DNA of 64,000 nt. Source: Falsigemmobacter intermedius (GTDB taxonomy: Bacteria; Pseudomonadota; Alphaproteobacteria; Rhodobacterales; Rhodobacteraceae). Location: assembly GCF_004054105.1 (NCBI RefSeq), contig NZ_SBLC01000001.1, positions 1 to 64,000 on the forward strand, in the 5' to 3' direction. The number at the start of each line of letters is the position of its first letter. The stretch's first letter is position 1. The translations under genes and the position numbers were made by a program. The notes under the pieces were generated by a model, which was not told where the DNA came from, ran no database searches, and worked only from the letters and a program-made list of their open reading frames with translations. This document shows, piece after piece, positions 16,307 through 24,663 of the stretch.

Positions 16307-17935
16307 ATGACGACTGAAGGCCTGCCCGCGCCGATGCCCGGGCTGATGATGCACCGCGAATTGTCGATCCCGGCAATTCTGGATTACGCCGCCGAAGTGA
16401 CCCCGGGGCTGAGGATCACCTCGGCCCGGGTTGAGGGCGATCTGCACAGCTATACGATCGCAGAAGCACGCGGACGTATCCGCCGCCTCGCCTCGGCGCT
16501 GCGCGCAGAGGGGTTCGGGCCGGGTGACCGCATCGCGACGCTGGCCTGGAACGGCTATCGGCACTTTGAACTTTACTACGCCATCGCGGGGATCGGAGCG
16601 GTCTGCCACACCATCAACCCGCGGCTCTTCCCCGAGCAGATCGCCTGGATCATGAACCACGCCAAAGATCAGGCGCTGTTCTTTGACACCACCTTCACCA
16701 GCCTGGTGCAGGACCTTCACCCGCAGATGCCGGAGGGCATCAAACTCTACAGCCTGAGCGACGATCAGGTGACTGAGGGCGCAACCCCTTACGAAAAGCT
16801 GATTGCAGAGTCAGAGGAGCTGCCCTTCTGGACAGAGGTGCCCGAGGGCACGGCCGCCTGTATGTGCTATACCTCCGGCACCACCGGCGATCCGAAGGCC
16901 GCGCTTTACTCGCACCGCTCAACCATTCTGCACGCCCTGTCGACGGCGCTTGCGGCACCCGACAGCTTTGGTCAGGGCCGCTGCGTGATGCCGGTCGTGC
17001 CGCTCTTTCACGTCAATGCCTGGGGGCTGCCCTATACCGCGCCGCTGACCGGGACCGATATCGTCTTTCCGGGGCCGAAACTCGACGGACCTTCGGTCTG
17101 TGCCCTGATGGAAAAGACCGGGGTGACCGCCTCCTGGGGGGTGCCGACGGTCTGGCAGGGGCTGTTGGAAGAGATGCGCAGGACCGGGCGCAAACCCGCC
17201 CGGCTTGAGGTGCTTTATATCGGTGGCTCGGCGCTGGCCCAGGCGATGATCCGCAGCTTTGACGGCTTTGGCGTGCGCGCTCTGCATGCCTGGGGCATGA
17301 CCGAGATGAGCCCGATCGGCACGGTGACGCGCCCCACCCCCGCTGACGACCCGGAAGCCCGGATCGCTGAGGCCACCCCCCAGGGCAAACGGACCTTCGG
17401 GGTGGAGCTGAAGATCGTCGACGAAGACGGCCGGCGCCTGCCCCATGACGATCAGGCCACCGGGGAACTGCTGGTGCGGGGCCACGGCGTGATCGCGGCC
17501 TATTATGATGCGCCCGCCGCCTCTGCCAAAGCCTTTGACACCGAGGGCTGGTTCCGCACCGGGGATGTGGCCCGGATCAGCCCCGAGGGGCAGCTGACCA
17601 TCGTGGACCGCACCAAAGATCTGATCAAATCCGGCGGCGAGTGGATCTCATCGATCGATCTGGAAAACGCCGCCATCGCCTGCGAGGGCGTGGCCATGGC
17701 CGCCGCCGTCGCGGTGCCGCATCCGCGATGGGATGAGCGCCCGCTGCTGGCGGTCATCCGCGCCCCCGGCTCAGAGGTGGCGGCCGCCACGATCCTTGAG
17801 GCCATGGCAGCCAGAATGCCGAAATGGCAGCTGCCCGATGATGTGGTCTTCGTTGAAACCATCCCGCTGACCGCCACGGGGAAGATCTCGAAAAAAGACC
17901 TTCGGATGCAGCTGAAAGATTACTACCAGAACTGA
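16307..17935 (+). CDS. fatty-acyl/medium-chain acyl-CoA synthetase (AMP-forming)
   Basis: An ANL-superfamily enzyme that activates a carboxylic acid to acyl-AMP then acyl-CoA. The 542-residue length matches the AlkK/FadD3-like group. P-loop CYTSGTTGDPK lies near 186-196, followed by the WGMTEMSP motif, GWFRTGDVA, DRTKDLIKSGGEW, and the C-terminal catalytic lysine in TATGKISKKDLR. The ATG at 16307 was chosen because AGGGAG lies 9 bases upstream; the in-frame ATG at 16298 is too close to it. The gene is monocistronic and ends in a bidirectional terminator. Medium- or long-chain fatty acids are likely substrates. Confidence 0.9.
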   Translation: MTTEGLPAPMPGLMMHRELSIPAILDYAAEVTPGLRITSARVEGDLHSYTIAEARGRIRRLASALRAEGFGPGDRIATLAWNGYRHFELYYAIAGIGAVCHTINPRLFPEQIAWIMNHAKDQALFFDTTFTSLVQDLHPQMPEGIKLYSLSDDQVTEGATPYEKLIAESEELPFWTEVPEGTAACMCYTSGTTGDPKAALYSHRSTILHALSTALAAPDSFGQGRCVMPVVPLFHVNAWGLPYTAPLTGTDIVFPGPKLDGPSVCALMEKTGVTASWGVPTVWQGLLEEMRRTGRKPARLEVLYIGGSALAQAMIRSFDGFGVRALHAWGMTEMSPIGTVTRPTPADDPEARIAEATPQGKRTFGVELKIVDEDGRRLPHDDQATGELLVRGHGVIAAYYDAPAASAKAFDTEGWFRTGDVARISPEGQLTIVDRTKDLIKSGGEWISSIDLENAAIACEGVAMAAAVAVPHPRWDERPLLAVIRAPGSEVAAATILEAMAARMPKWQLPDDVVFVETIPLTATGKISKKDLRMQLKDYYQN

Positions 17936-17936
17936 A

Positions 17937-17970
17937 AAAGGCCGCCGGGAGATCCGGCGGCCTTTCTCTT
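17937..17970. terminator. bidirectional terminator between the acyl-CoA synthetase and the LLM gene
   Basis: A 12-bp stem, AAAGGCCGCCGG with CCGGCGGCCTTT, encloses a 5-nt loop, with T-rich sequence after it on the plus strand. It lies between two convergent genes. Confidence 0.8.
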
Positions 17971-18997
17971 ACCCGGCGATCAGCTCGCGCACGCGGGGAA
18001 TGACCTGCGTGCCGTAAAGCTCAATCGAGCGCATCATTGCCTCATGGCTCAGGGTGCCCTGCGAGTACTTCATTTCAAAGCGCGACAGACCAAGCGCCTT
18101 CACGGTCCCCGCGATCTTCTTTGCCACCGTCTCGGGGGAGCCGACATACATCGAGCCCGAGGCCACTTCGGCCAGAAACTCGCGCTTCGACGGCGGGCCC
18201 CAGCCGCGTTCACGCCCCAGACGGCTGCGCAAAGTCTCATATCCGGCCCAGGCCTGCTCAACCGCCTCTTCATCGGTCGGAGCAACATGGCCGGGGCTAT
18301 GTACCCCGATCGGCTGAACCGTTTGATTCATCTGATTGGCCGCATCGCGATATAATTCGGCAAAAGGACGGAAACGGCGCGGGTCGCCACCGATGATTGC
18401 CAGCATTAAAGGGACATTATGTCGCACCGCGCGAACCACGGACTCCGGGCTGCCGCCGACGCCAACCCAGACCTTCAGCCCCTTATCCGAGAGCGGCGGA
18501 TAAACGGCGGTATTCTTCAGCGGGCTGCGGGTTTCACCGGACCAGCTGACCTTTTTCTCACGCACAAGACGCATAAAAAGATCGAGCTTTTCCTCAAAAA
18601 GCTTCTCATAATCCTGAAGCTCATAACCAAAAAGCGGATAGCTTTCGGTGAAGGAGCCACGGCCCAGGATCACCTCTGCCCTGCCACTAGAAATGGCATC
18701 CAGGGTCGAGAAACGCTGAAACAGCCGAACCGGATCATCCGTCGACAAAACCGTAACCGCCGTGCCGAGCCGGATGCGCGAGGTCTGGCCCGCAATCATG
18801 CCAAGGATCACCTCAGGCGAGGAAATCGCGAAATCGTCGCGGTGATGCTCTCCCAGACCGATGTAATCAATTCCCACCTGATCGGCGAGCACGGCCTCTG
18901 CCACAACATTCCGCAGAACCTGCGGCTGCGACAGAAGTTGTCCGTCAGGACCGCGGGTAACATCCCCGAAAGTATCGAGCGCAAATTCGACTGACAT
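17969..18997 (-). CDS. LLM-class flavin-dependent oxidoreductase
   Basis: A 342-residue luciferase-like monooxygenase fold (TIM barrel) using reduced flavin. It starts with the strand VEFALDTFGD, then YIGLGEHHRDDF, the GTAVTVLST segment, GRGSFTESYPLFGY and VGSPETVAKKI near the C terminus, all typical of the MsnO8/alkanal-monooxygenase-like group. The substrate is unknown. The start ATG at 18995-18997 has GGAG upstream. It appears monocistronic. A 12-bp palindrome (19015-19026) sits 18 bp before the start and may be a control site. Confidence 0.85.
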   Translation of the reverse strand: MSVEFALDTFGDVTRGPDGQLLSQPQVLRNVVAEAVLADQVGIDYIGLGEHHRDDFAISSPEVILGMIAGQTSRIRLGTAVTVLSTDDPVRLFQRFSTLDAISSGRAEVILGRGSFTESYPLFGYELQDYEKLFEEKLDLFMRLVREKKVSWSGETRSPLKNTAVYPPLSDKGLKVWVGVGGSPESVVRAVRHNVPLMLAIIGGDPRRFRPFAELYRDAANQMNQTVQPIGVHSPGHVAPTDEEAVEQAWAGYETLRSRLGRERGWGPPSKREFLAEVASGSMYVGSPETVAKKIAGTVKALGLSRFEMKYSQGTLSHEAMMRSIELYGTQVIPRVRELIAG

Positions 18998-19014
18998 TGC
19001 AATCTCCTGTTCTG

Positions 19015-19026
19015 ATCAGCGCTGAT
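19015..19026. promoter_or_regulatory. 12-bp palindrome upstream of the LLM oxidoreductase
   Basis: ATCAGCGCTGAT is perfectly symmetric and lies between the ribosome binding site region and a strongly AT-rich stretch (19050-19175) that probably holds the promoter. It is a candidate repressor site; no cognate regulator is adjacent. Confidence 0.3.
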
Positions 19027-19169
19027 ATGGGAAGCGTTCAATAAACTGTCATCATTCGCGAATGCACAGAGTATTAAATAAAAATGCACACAATTAAGGC
19101 AGCACAGATCTGTGTAACCAAAATTATCTTTTTATTTCATGCGTGTAAAAATTATAAACCGCATAGCGA

Positions 19170-19200
19170 AATAAAAAGGGGCCGAATTAACGGCCCCTTT
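19170..19200 (-). terminator. intrinsic terminator of hvrA
   Basis: On the minus strand, AAAGGGGCCG and CGGCCCCTTT pair around a 6-nt loop. The run continues as TTTTTAT, 22 bp after the hvrA stop. Confidence 0.8.
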
Positions 19201-19221
19201 CTGATATCTCAGTTATCGCGA

Positions 19222-19557
19222 TCACGTTTCCGGAACAGCCATCTCATCCGGAGTCTGACCCATAGCCAGAGCCTCGGTAAACCATTTCGGTTTACGGCCG
19301 CGACCGGTCCAGGTTTCGGACGGATTCAGCGGGTTTGCGAATTTCGCAGCACCACCACCGCTGCGTGCACGGGTGGCACGCTGCGGTTGTCCCGACAGCA
19401 GTTCATTCAGGGTGAATCCCAGTTGACGAGCTTTATCTTCCAGCTCTGCAAGGGCTTCTTTCTTGCGACGGTCTTCGTAAGTCACCACTGCACGGTTCAC
19501 CCGAACCTGCAGATCTTTCAGCTCACGCAGCGACAGTGTGTTCAGATCAAGTTCCAT
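19222..19557 (-). CDS. hvrA: H-NS-family DNA-binding regulator HvrA
   Basis: A 111-residue nucleoid protein like Rhodobacter capsulatus HvrA and R. sphaeroides Spb, which tune photosynthesis and nitrogen-fixation genes in response to light and redox. The N-terminal half (about 5-55) is a charged coiled-coil oligomerisation region (LRELKDLQVRV, EDRRKKEALAELED). The C-terminal half has the H-NS DNA-binding signature NPLNPSETWTGRGRKPKWF, including the GRGRKP minor-groove hook. GGAGG precedes the ATG. It lies 141 bp downstream of regA on the same strand, with a hairpin between them, so it may have partly independent expression. Confidence 0.92.
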   Translation of the reverse strand: MELDLNTLSLRELKDLQVRVNRAVVTYEDRRKKEALAELEDKARQLGFTLNELLSGQPQRATRARSGGGAAKFANPLNPSETWTGRGRKPKWFTEALAMGQTPDEMAVPET

Positions 19558-19647
19558 ACGCCCCTCCGGTAATTCCGGTACTTGAAAATTTTGTAATCGT
19601 TTGAAACGACATGACTGACGGGCATATTGGATATCGAAATAGAAATC

Positions 19648-19670
19648 CAGCCCGATTTACCATCAGGCTG
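19648..19670 (-). terminator. hairpin between regA and hvrA
   Basis: On the minus strand CAGCCTGAT pairs with ATCGGGCTG (9 bp, one G-T pair), followed by a T-rich stretch, 29 bp after the regA stop. It is a weak terminator or attenuator that would separate regA from hvrA expression. Confidence 0.45.
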
Positions 19671-19698
19671 AATTACGCATGGGAGTCTTTACGGTTCC

Positions 19699-20253
19699 TT
19701 ACTTCGGACTTCTTTTCGCCAGAATTCTCTGCAGCGTCCGACGATGCATATTCAGACGACGCGCCGTTTCAGAAACATTACGGTCGCATTGTTCATAAAC
19801 ACGCTGAATATGCTCCCAACGCACGCGGTCCGCAGACATCGGATTTTCCGGCGGCGGCGGCAGCGAATCCGGATTGGAGAGAAGCGCGTTCATCACATCA
19901 TTGGCATCTGCCGGCTTGGACAGGTAATCCAGCGCGCCGATCTTCACCGCGGCCACAGCGGTCGCAATCGCCCCATAGCCGGTCAGCACCACGATGCGGC
20001 AGTCAGGGCGCTGCTCACGCAGGGTCTCCACCACATCCAGACCATTCCCGTCTTCCAGGCGCAGGTCGACCACGGCATAAGCCGGCGCACGGCTCAGAGC
20101 GATCGCCTTACCGGCGGCCACGCTTTCAGCCGTCTCCGGCTGGAAACCACGCTTTTCCATGGCGCGGGCCAGACGCTTAACGAATGCTTCATCATCATCA
20201 ACGAGAAGCAGTGAACGGTCTTCGCCAAGATCAGCAGGATCGAAATCGGACAT
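19699..20253 (-). CDS. regA: redox response regulator RegA (PrrA/ActR)
   Basis: The DNA-binding partner of RegB, globally controlling photosynthesis, carbon and nitrogen fixation, respiration and haem genes in response to oxygen. The 184-residue length is that of known RegA proteins. The receiver domain has the acidic triad D19-D20, phospho-acceptor D63 and K113. A polyproline linker PPPPENP (132-138) connects to a Fis-type helix-turn-helix (about 142-180) with the near-invariant SETARRLNMHRRTLQRIL. It lies 69 bp downstream of senC on the same strand. Confidence 0.96.
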   Translation of the reverse strand: MSDFDPADLGEDRSLLLVDDDEAFVKRLARAMEKRGFQPETAESVAAGKAIALSRAPAYAVVDLRLEDGNGLDVVETLREQRPDCRIVVLTGYGAIATAVAAVKIGALDYLSKPADANDVMNALLSNPDSLPPPPENPMSADRVRWEHIQRVYEQCDRNVSETARRLNMHRRTLQRILAKRSPK

Positions 20254-20322
20254 CAGTCCCTCCGTTTACATCACGCCCCGAAATACATCACGCAGACCGG
20301 CTCAGGGGCAGCCGGCACTTTC

Positions 20323-20943
20323 TCAGGAATTTTCCAGAAAGCAGGCGACCTGAGCCGCCATCTGGTCCGCAGGAATTTCGCGGCGGAAGAAGTCAAGGAA
20401 ACCCTTCTCCGGGTCCATGAGATAGGTAAAGGTCATGTGGCCGACCAGATAGTAGTCGTCCTTTTTTTCTTCGGCCTGGTAAACGACGCGGTAGGCTTTC
20501 GCCGCAGCGGCGATCTGAGCCTCGGTACCGGTCAGGCCGATCATCCTGGGATGGATATTCTCTGCATAATCGGCCAGCACCTCGGGCGTGTCACGGCCCG
20601 GGTCAACGGTCACAAAGACCGGGGTCACTTCATGGCCCATCTCATCAAGAATATCGATCACCTCTGCATTGCGCACCGTATCGACCGGACAGACGTCCGG
20701 GCAGAAGGTGTAACCGAAATAGACCAGAGACGGTTTCGTCAGGACATCTTTTTCCGTGACCTCTGTGCCATTGTGGTCAACCAGCGTGAAGGGCCCGCCG
20801 ATTGCCCCCGAGCCTCCGGCGACGACGGAAGAGCGGCAGGGCGCCAGGGGGTCGGCGCTGTTGCGCGCGAAAACATACCACGCCGTTCCGCCGAGCAGCG
20901 CGGCCACAGCACCCACCGCGATCGCGGCATAGACCCTGGTCAT
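20323..20943 (-). CDS. senC: SCO1/SenC/PrrC family copper chaperone
   Basis: A membrane-anchored periplasmic thioredoxin-fold protein that delivers copper to cytochrome oxidase; in Rhodobacter it also influences the RegB/PrrB redox signal. It has one N-terminal transmembrane anchor (about 5-26), then the copper site FCPDVCP (C81, C85) and H169 in LVGH. The 206-residue product from ATG 20943 is full length; the longer open frame overlaps divergent regB and is rejected. It is first in the senC-regA transcript, with 109 bp between its start and the divergent regB start. Confidence 0.95.
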   Translation of the reverse strand: MTRVYAAIAVGAVAALLGGTAWYVFARNSADPLAPCRSSVVAGGSGAIGGPFTLVDHNGTEVTEKDVLTKPSLVYFGYTFCPDVCPVDTVRNAEVIDILDEMGHEVTPVFVTVDPGRDTPEVLADYAENIHPRMIGLTGTEAQIAAAAKAYRVVYQAEEKKDDYYLVGHMTFTYLMDPEKGFLDFFRREIPADQMAAQVACFLENS

Positions 20944-21052
20944 GAAGATCAATCTCCGTATATACTCGGCCCTGCGCCCGGGCAGGAAAGTCGGCCTTTT
21001 ACGCCCCGGACCCGGGACAGACAACAACTCCAGAAGCGACCGGGGTCTTTTC
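20944..21052. promoter_or_regulatory. divergent senC-regA / regB intergenic region
   Basis: This 109-bp interval separates the two divergent starts and must carry both promoters unless they lie inside the genes. In Rhodobacter this region is autoregulated by RegA, which binds degenerate GCGNC-type sites that cannot be called reliably by eye. No FNR-type palindrome was seen. Confidence 0.4.
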
Positions 21053-22453
21053 ATGTCAATGCCACACGTCCAGCCGGACGCCGAATTCCTCAGCGGGGAC
21101 AGCACATGGGTGCGGATGCAGACCGTCATTCTTGTGCGCTGGACCGCCGTTGCAGGTCAGATCGGGGCGATCGCCACGGTGACGCTCTGGTTTGATCTGG
21201 CGCTGCCGCTTTTCGCCTGCGCGGTGACCATCGGGGCGCTGGTTCTGTCGAACCTTCTGACCTCGACCCTGCTGCCCGCCAACTACCGGCTCAGCAGCAA
21301 AGAACTGCGGGCGCTTCTGCTCTTTGACCTGGTGCAGCTGGCGGTTCTTCTGGCGCTGACGGGGGGGACGACCAATCCCTTTGCACTGCTGATGGTGGCC
21401 CCGGTCGCCATTTCCGCAACCGGCCTAAGACGCGGATCTGCAACGACAATTTGCATCGCCACTCTGATCGCCTCGGTCTGCGCCTCGGTCTTCAGCCTGC
21501 CTTTGGTCTACACCAGTGGTGAGATGATCACCATTCCGCCCATTCTGAGCTATGGCTATCTCCTTGGCATTCTGATCACGACGATTTTCATCGCGGTCTA
21601 TACCCACCGCGTCTCGGCAGAGATCCGCAATATGGCCAGTGCGCTGATGGCCACCCAGATGGCCCTCTCGCGGGAGCAGAAGCTGACCGATCTGGGCGGT
21701 GTCGTCGCGGCCTATGCCCATGAACTGGGCACGCCGCTTGCCACCATCAAACTGGTCAGCGCGGAGCTGATGGATGAGCTGTCCGATCACGAAAATCTGA
21801 ACGACCTGCGCGAGGATGCAAAGCTGATCCGCGACCAGGCCGACCGCTGCCGTGACATTCTGCACTCCATGGGACGGGCCGGAAAGGACGACCTTCACCT
21901 GCGGCAGGCCCCGCTCGACAGCGTACTTCGGGAAGCGGCAGAGCCCCATATGAACCGCGGTCGCGAGTTGATTTTTGATCTGCGCCCCGCCGATGCGAGC
22001 CAGGGAAAACAGCCCGTCATCCGTCGCGCGGCAGAGGTGATCCACGGGCTGCGCAACCTTATTCAGAACGCGGTGGATTTTTCCGCCAGCACCGTCTGGA
22101 TCGATGGCCACTGGACGGATGAGCATCTGATCGTGCGGGTGATTGACGATGGTCCGGGCTATCCGGCGCATCTGCTTGGCCGTATTGGCGATCCCTTCCT
22201 GCGCGCGCGCCCGGATGAGGTGAAGGCGCGGCCGGGCTATGACGGGATGGGTCTGGGCCTCTTTATCGCCAAGACGCTGCTGGAGCGCTCGGGTGCAGCC
22301 ATCACCTTCCGCAACGGCGGCGATCCCTTCCTCGATCAGCATGAGCGCCCCGAGCGTTCAGGCGCGATTGTTGAGCTGATCTGGCCCCTTGCCGCGATTT
22401 CGGGAACGACGAGCGGCGGTCTTGGCGAGAACCGGAACAACCCTGACCTGTGA
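21053..22453 (+). CDS. regB: redox-sensing histidine kinase RegB (PrrB/ActS)
   Basis: A membrane sensor kinase that phosphorylates RegA when the quinone pool is reduced. The 466-residue product has six hydrophobic segments (about 22-182) containing the fully conserved quinone-sensing heptad GGTTNPF (104-110). The H-box AYAHELGTP carries H223. The redox-active cysteine C266 lies in DRCRDILHSMGRAGKDD, the position equivalent to R. capsulatus Cys265. The ATPase domain has N339 (NLIQNAVDF), DDGPGY and GMGLGLFIAK. ATG 21053 is preferred over 21059 because of its spacing from CGGGGT. It is divergent from senC-regA. Confidence 0.95.
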   Translation: MSMPHVQPDAEFLSGDSTWVRMQTVILVRWTAVAGQIGAIATVTLWFDLALPLFACAVTIGALVLSNLLTSTLLPANYRLSSKELRALLLFDLVQLAVLLALTGGTTNPFALLMVAPVAISATGLRRGSATTICIATLIASVCASVFSLPLVYTSGEMITIPPILSYGYLLGILITTIFIAVYTHRVSAEIRNMASALMATQMALSREQKLTDLGGVVAAYAHELGTPLATIKLVSAELMDELSDHENLNDLREDAKLIRDQADRCRDILHSMGRAGKDDLHLRQAPLDSVLREAAEPHMNRGRELIFDLRPADASQGKQPVIRRAAEVIHGLRNLIQNAVDFSASTVWIDGHWTDEHLIVRVIDDGPGYPAHLLGRIGDPFLRARPDEVKARPGYDGMGLGLFIAKTLLERSGAAITFRNGGDPFLDQHERPERSGAIVELIWPLAAISGTTSGGLGENRNNPDL

Positions 22454-22518
22454 GACCTGAGTTAATCTCAACTTAACATTTTGGCGTCATCCTGAGGGTT
22501 CAGGCATCGGGATGACCC

Positions 22519-24090
22519 ATGATTTCTGCGTATCTGCCTTATTTCGGCCTGGCGGGGCTTGTCCTGTCGATGCTCATTCTGGGCAGCGCCGGGCTTTACG
22601 CGCTGCCCCGCCACAGGCAGATCCTGCCACCGGATGCAGCGGAAGGCGGGCTGACCCTTCTTTTTGACGGCGACAGGCTGCTGGACGCCAGCGCCGCCGG
22701 GCGGGCGTTTTTTGCCGCCCTGCCTGCGGGGGGGCCGGGGGACTGGCACCGCTTTCTCGCCTGGGCGGAGCAGAGCTTCGGTCCCGGGGCGGCTGCACTT
22801 CATCAGTTGAAAACCGAAGGCGTCCTCCGGATCGGCCCTGCCGCCGAGAGCGGCCTTCTGCTGCGGGGGGAGTGGCGCAGCGGTCTGCAGCATATCCGCC
22901 TCTCACCGGCAGATGCCGCGCCGGACCTGCCATCTGACACCCCCGCCATCCGCCTGCGCGATGCAGAACTCGCGCGCCTGCGCGCCATCCTTGAGGCGCT
23001 TCCCCTGCCGCTCTGGACCGAAGATACGCGCGAGGGAATCGTGACCGCTGTAAATTCAGCCTATGATGCGCTGCTGCCCGCCAATATCCGCGACCGCCCC
23101 GCCGCACGGCGCGGCTGGCCCCTGCCCCAGGCCTTTCCGCCGGGCAGCAAAGACGGCAGCCTGCTGACCCTCGGCACGGGCACAGACGCACGCCGCTGGC
23201 GGCTGCGCCGCCTCGATGTGCCCGGCGCCCCCGTTCGCCTGGCCCTTCCCGCTGAGGAAACGCCGGCGGGGGACGATGCCATGAACGCCTTTGTCCGCAC
23301 CCTGGCGCTCACCTTCGCGGGGCTGCCCATCGGTCTTGCCGTTTTCGCCCCTTCGGGGGAGCTGCGCCTTTTCAACCCCGCACTGACCGATCTGACCGGC
23401 CTGCCGGCCGAGTTTCTGGCAGCGCAGCCCAGGCTTTCGGCCTTTCTGGATGAGCTTCGCCACCGCAATATGCTCCCGGAGCCGCGTGATTACCCCGCCT
23501 GGCGCGCCCGCATCGCTTCCATCGGCGCAGAAGACTGCCCGGGCTATGAAGAGATCTGGCCACTGCCTGACGGGCAGACCTTTCAGGTGGTGGGCCACAG
23601 CCCTGCGCCCGGCGCCATCACCCTCCTGATCCACGACATCAGCCATGAGGTGAGCCGCTCCCGCCGCCTGCGCACGGATCTTGCGCTTGGCCAATCCGTG
23701 CTCGACGCCATGGAGGAGGCGGTGATCGTCTTTTCCGCATCGGGCGACGTGCTTTTGTCCAACAGCGCCTATGACCGTCTCTGGCACGAGAACCTCTCTG
23801 AAAGCCTGACCCTGCACCGCATCGGCACGATCTGTGCCGCCTGGCGTGCCCAGTCCACGCCCGACCCGCTCTGGTCTGAGGTTGAGCGCTGGCTGCAGCG
23901 GCCCGAGCGGCGCGACCCGCTGGAAGGAATGATCCGGCGCAGGGACGGTCGTGCGCTGAGGCTGCACCTCAAACATCTGCCCGGCGACGCGGTTCTGGTC
24001 ACCTTCCGCAGCGCTGCTCAGCGCGCAGCCACCACTCCCGCGACGCCCCCTGCCCGCAGACCCCGTTCCCGCGCCATCCCCGCAGGTTAA
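22519..24090 (+). CDS. membrane-anchored PAS-domain protein lacking a kinase domain
   Basis: A 523-residue protein with one N-terminal transmembrane segment (about 5-28). It is followed by three PAS-like regions: about 45-115 (weak), 145-240 (ILEALPLPLWTED start) and 250-370 (PIGLAVFAPSGELRLFNPALTDLTGL, then the PDGQTFQVVGH core). A further one lies at about 390-500 (SVLDAMEEAVIVFSASGDVLLSNSAYDRLW). No H-box, N-box or ATP-lid motif is present and the protein ends in an Ala/Pro/Arg-rich tail. It begins 65 bp after regB on the same strand and 72 bp before tsaE. A partner role in redox sensing is my inference; no function is established. Confidence 0.8.
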   Translation: MISAYLPYFGLAGLVLSMLILGSAGLYALPRHRQILPPDAAEGGLTLLFDGDRLLDASAAGRAFFAALPAGGPGDWHRFLAWAEQSFGPGAAALHQLKTEGVLRIGPAAESGLLLRGEWRSGLQHIRLSPADAAPDLPSDTPAIRLRDAELARLRAILEALPLPLWTEDTREGIVTAVNSAYDALLPANIRDRPAARRGWPLPQAFPPGSKDGSLLTLGTGTDARRWRLRRLDVPGAPVRLALPAEETPAGDDAMNAFVRTLALTFAGLPIGLAVFAPSGELRLFNPALTDLTGLPAEFLAAQPRLSAFLDELRHRNMLPEPRDYPAWRARIASIGAEDCPGYEEIWPLPDGQTFQVVGHSPAPGAITLLIHDISHEVSRSRRLRTDLALGQSVLDAMEEAVIVFSASGDVLLSNSAYDRLWHENLSESLTLHRIGTICAAWRAQSTPDPLWSEVERWLQRPERRDPLEGMIRRRDGRALRLHLKHLPGDAVLVTFRSAAQRAATTPATPPARRPRSRAIPAG

Positions 24091-24162
24091 ACCCGCCGGG
24101 CCTGCCACCGGACGGATGGCAAGCCGCTTCCCCGCCCGATGCTTTGGCGCTAGAACAAAGGC

Positions 24163-24663
24163 ATGACCCAAGCGCCCGCCTCACTCACCCTTTCCCTGCC
24201 CGATGCGGAGGCCACGACCGCCCTTGGCGAAGCCCTGTCCGAAAGGCTCACCCCAGGCGATGTCCTGCTGCTCGACGGGCCGATCGGCTCTGGCAAAACC
24301 CATCTGGCGCGGGCCATGATCCATGCGGCCCTCGCGCGGGAAGGGCGCTTTGAGGATGTGCCCTCCCCGACCTTCACCCTGGTGCAGGTCTATGACACCG
24401 CGGAGTTTGAGATCTGGCACGCGGATCTCTACCGGCTGGGCCACCCTCAGGAAGTGATCGAACTGGGGCTTGATGACGCCATGCAAAACGCGGTCTGCCT
24501 GATTGAATGGCCCGACCGTCTGGGGGATCTGACGCCGCAGGGGGCATTGCATTTCACCTGGCAGGCCGAAGGTGAGGGGCGCGCGCTCACCCTGACCGGC
24601 CCGGCAAAGCGGCTCGCAGAGCTTGCCGACCATCCTCAGATCCGGACCCTCCTGAAACCATGA
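24163..24663 (+). CDS. tsaE: tRNA N6-threonylcarbamoyladenosine biosynthesis ATPase TsaE
   Basis: The ATPase component of the TsaBDE complex that installs t6A at position 37 of ANN-decoding tRNAs. The 166-residue protein has Walker A GPIGSGKT (39-46), SPTFTLVQVY (conserved switch I-like loop), the HADLYRL segment and LIEWPDRL. It is first of a tightly packed run: its stop overlaps the amgK start by 4 bp. Start ATG follows about 70 bp of untranslated sequence after the PAS gene. Confidence 0.94.
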   Translation: MTQAPASLTLSLPDAEATTALGEALSERLTPGDVLLLDGPIGSGKTHLARAMIHAALAREGRFEDVPSPTFTLVQVYDTAEFEIWHADLYRLGHPQEVIELGLDDAMQNAVCLIEWPDRLGDLTPQGALHFTWQAEGEGRALTLTGPAKRLAELADHPQIRTLLKP

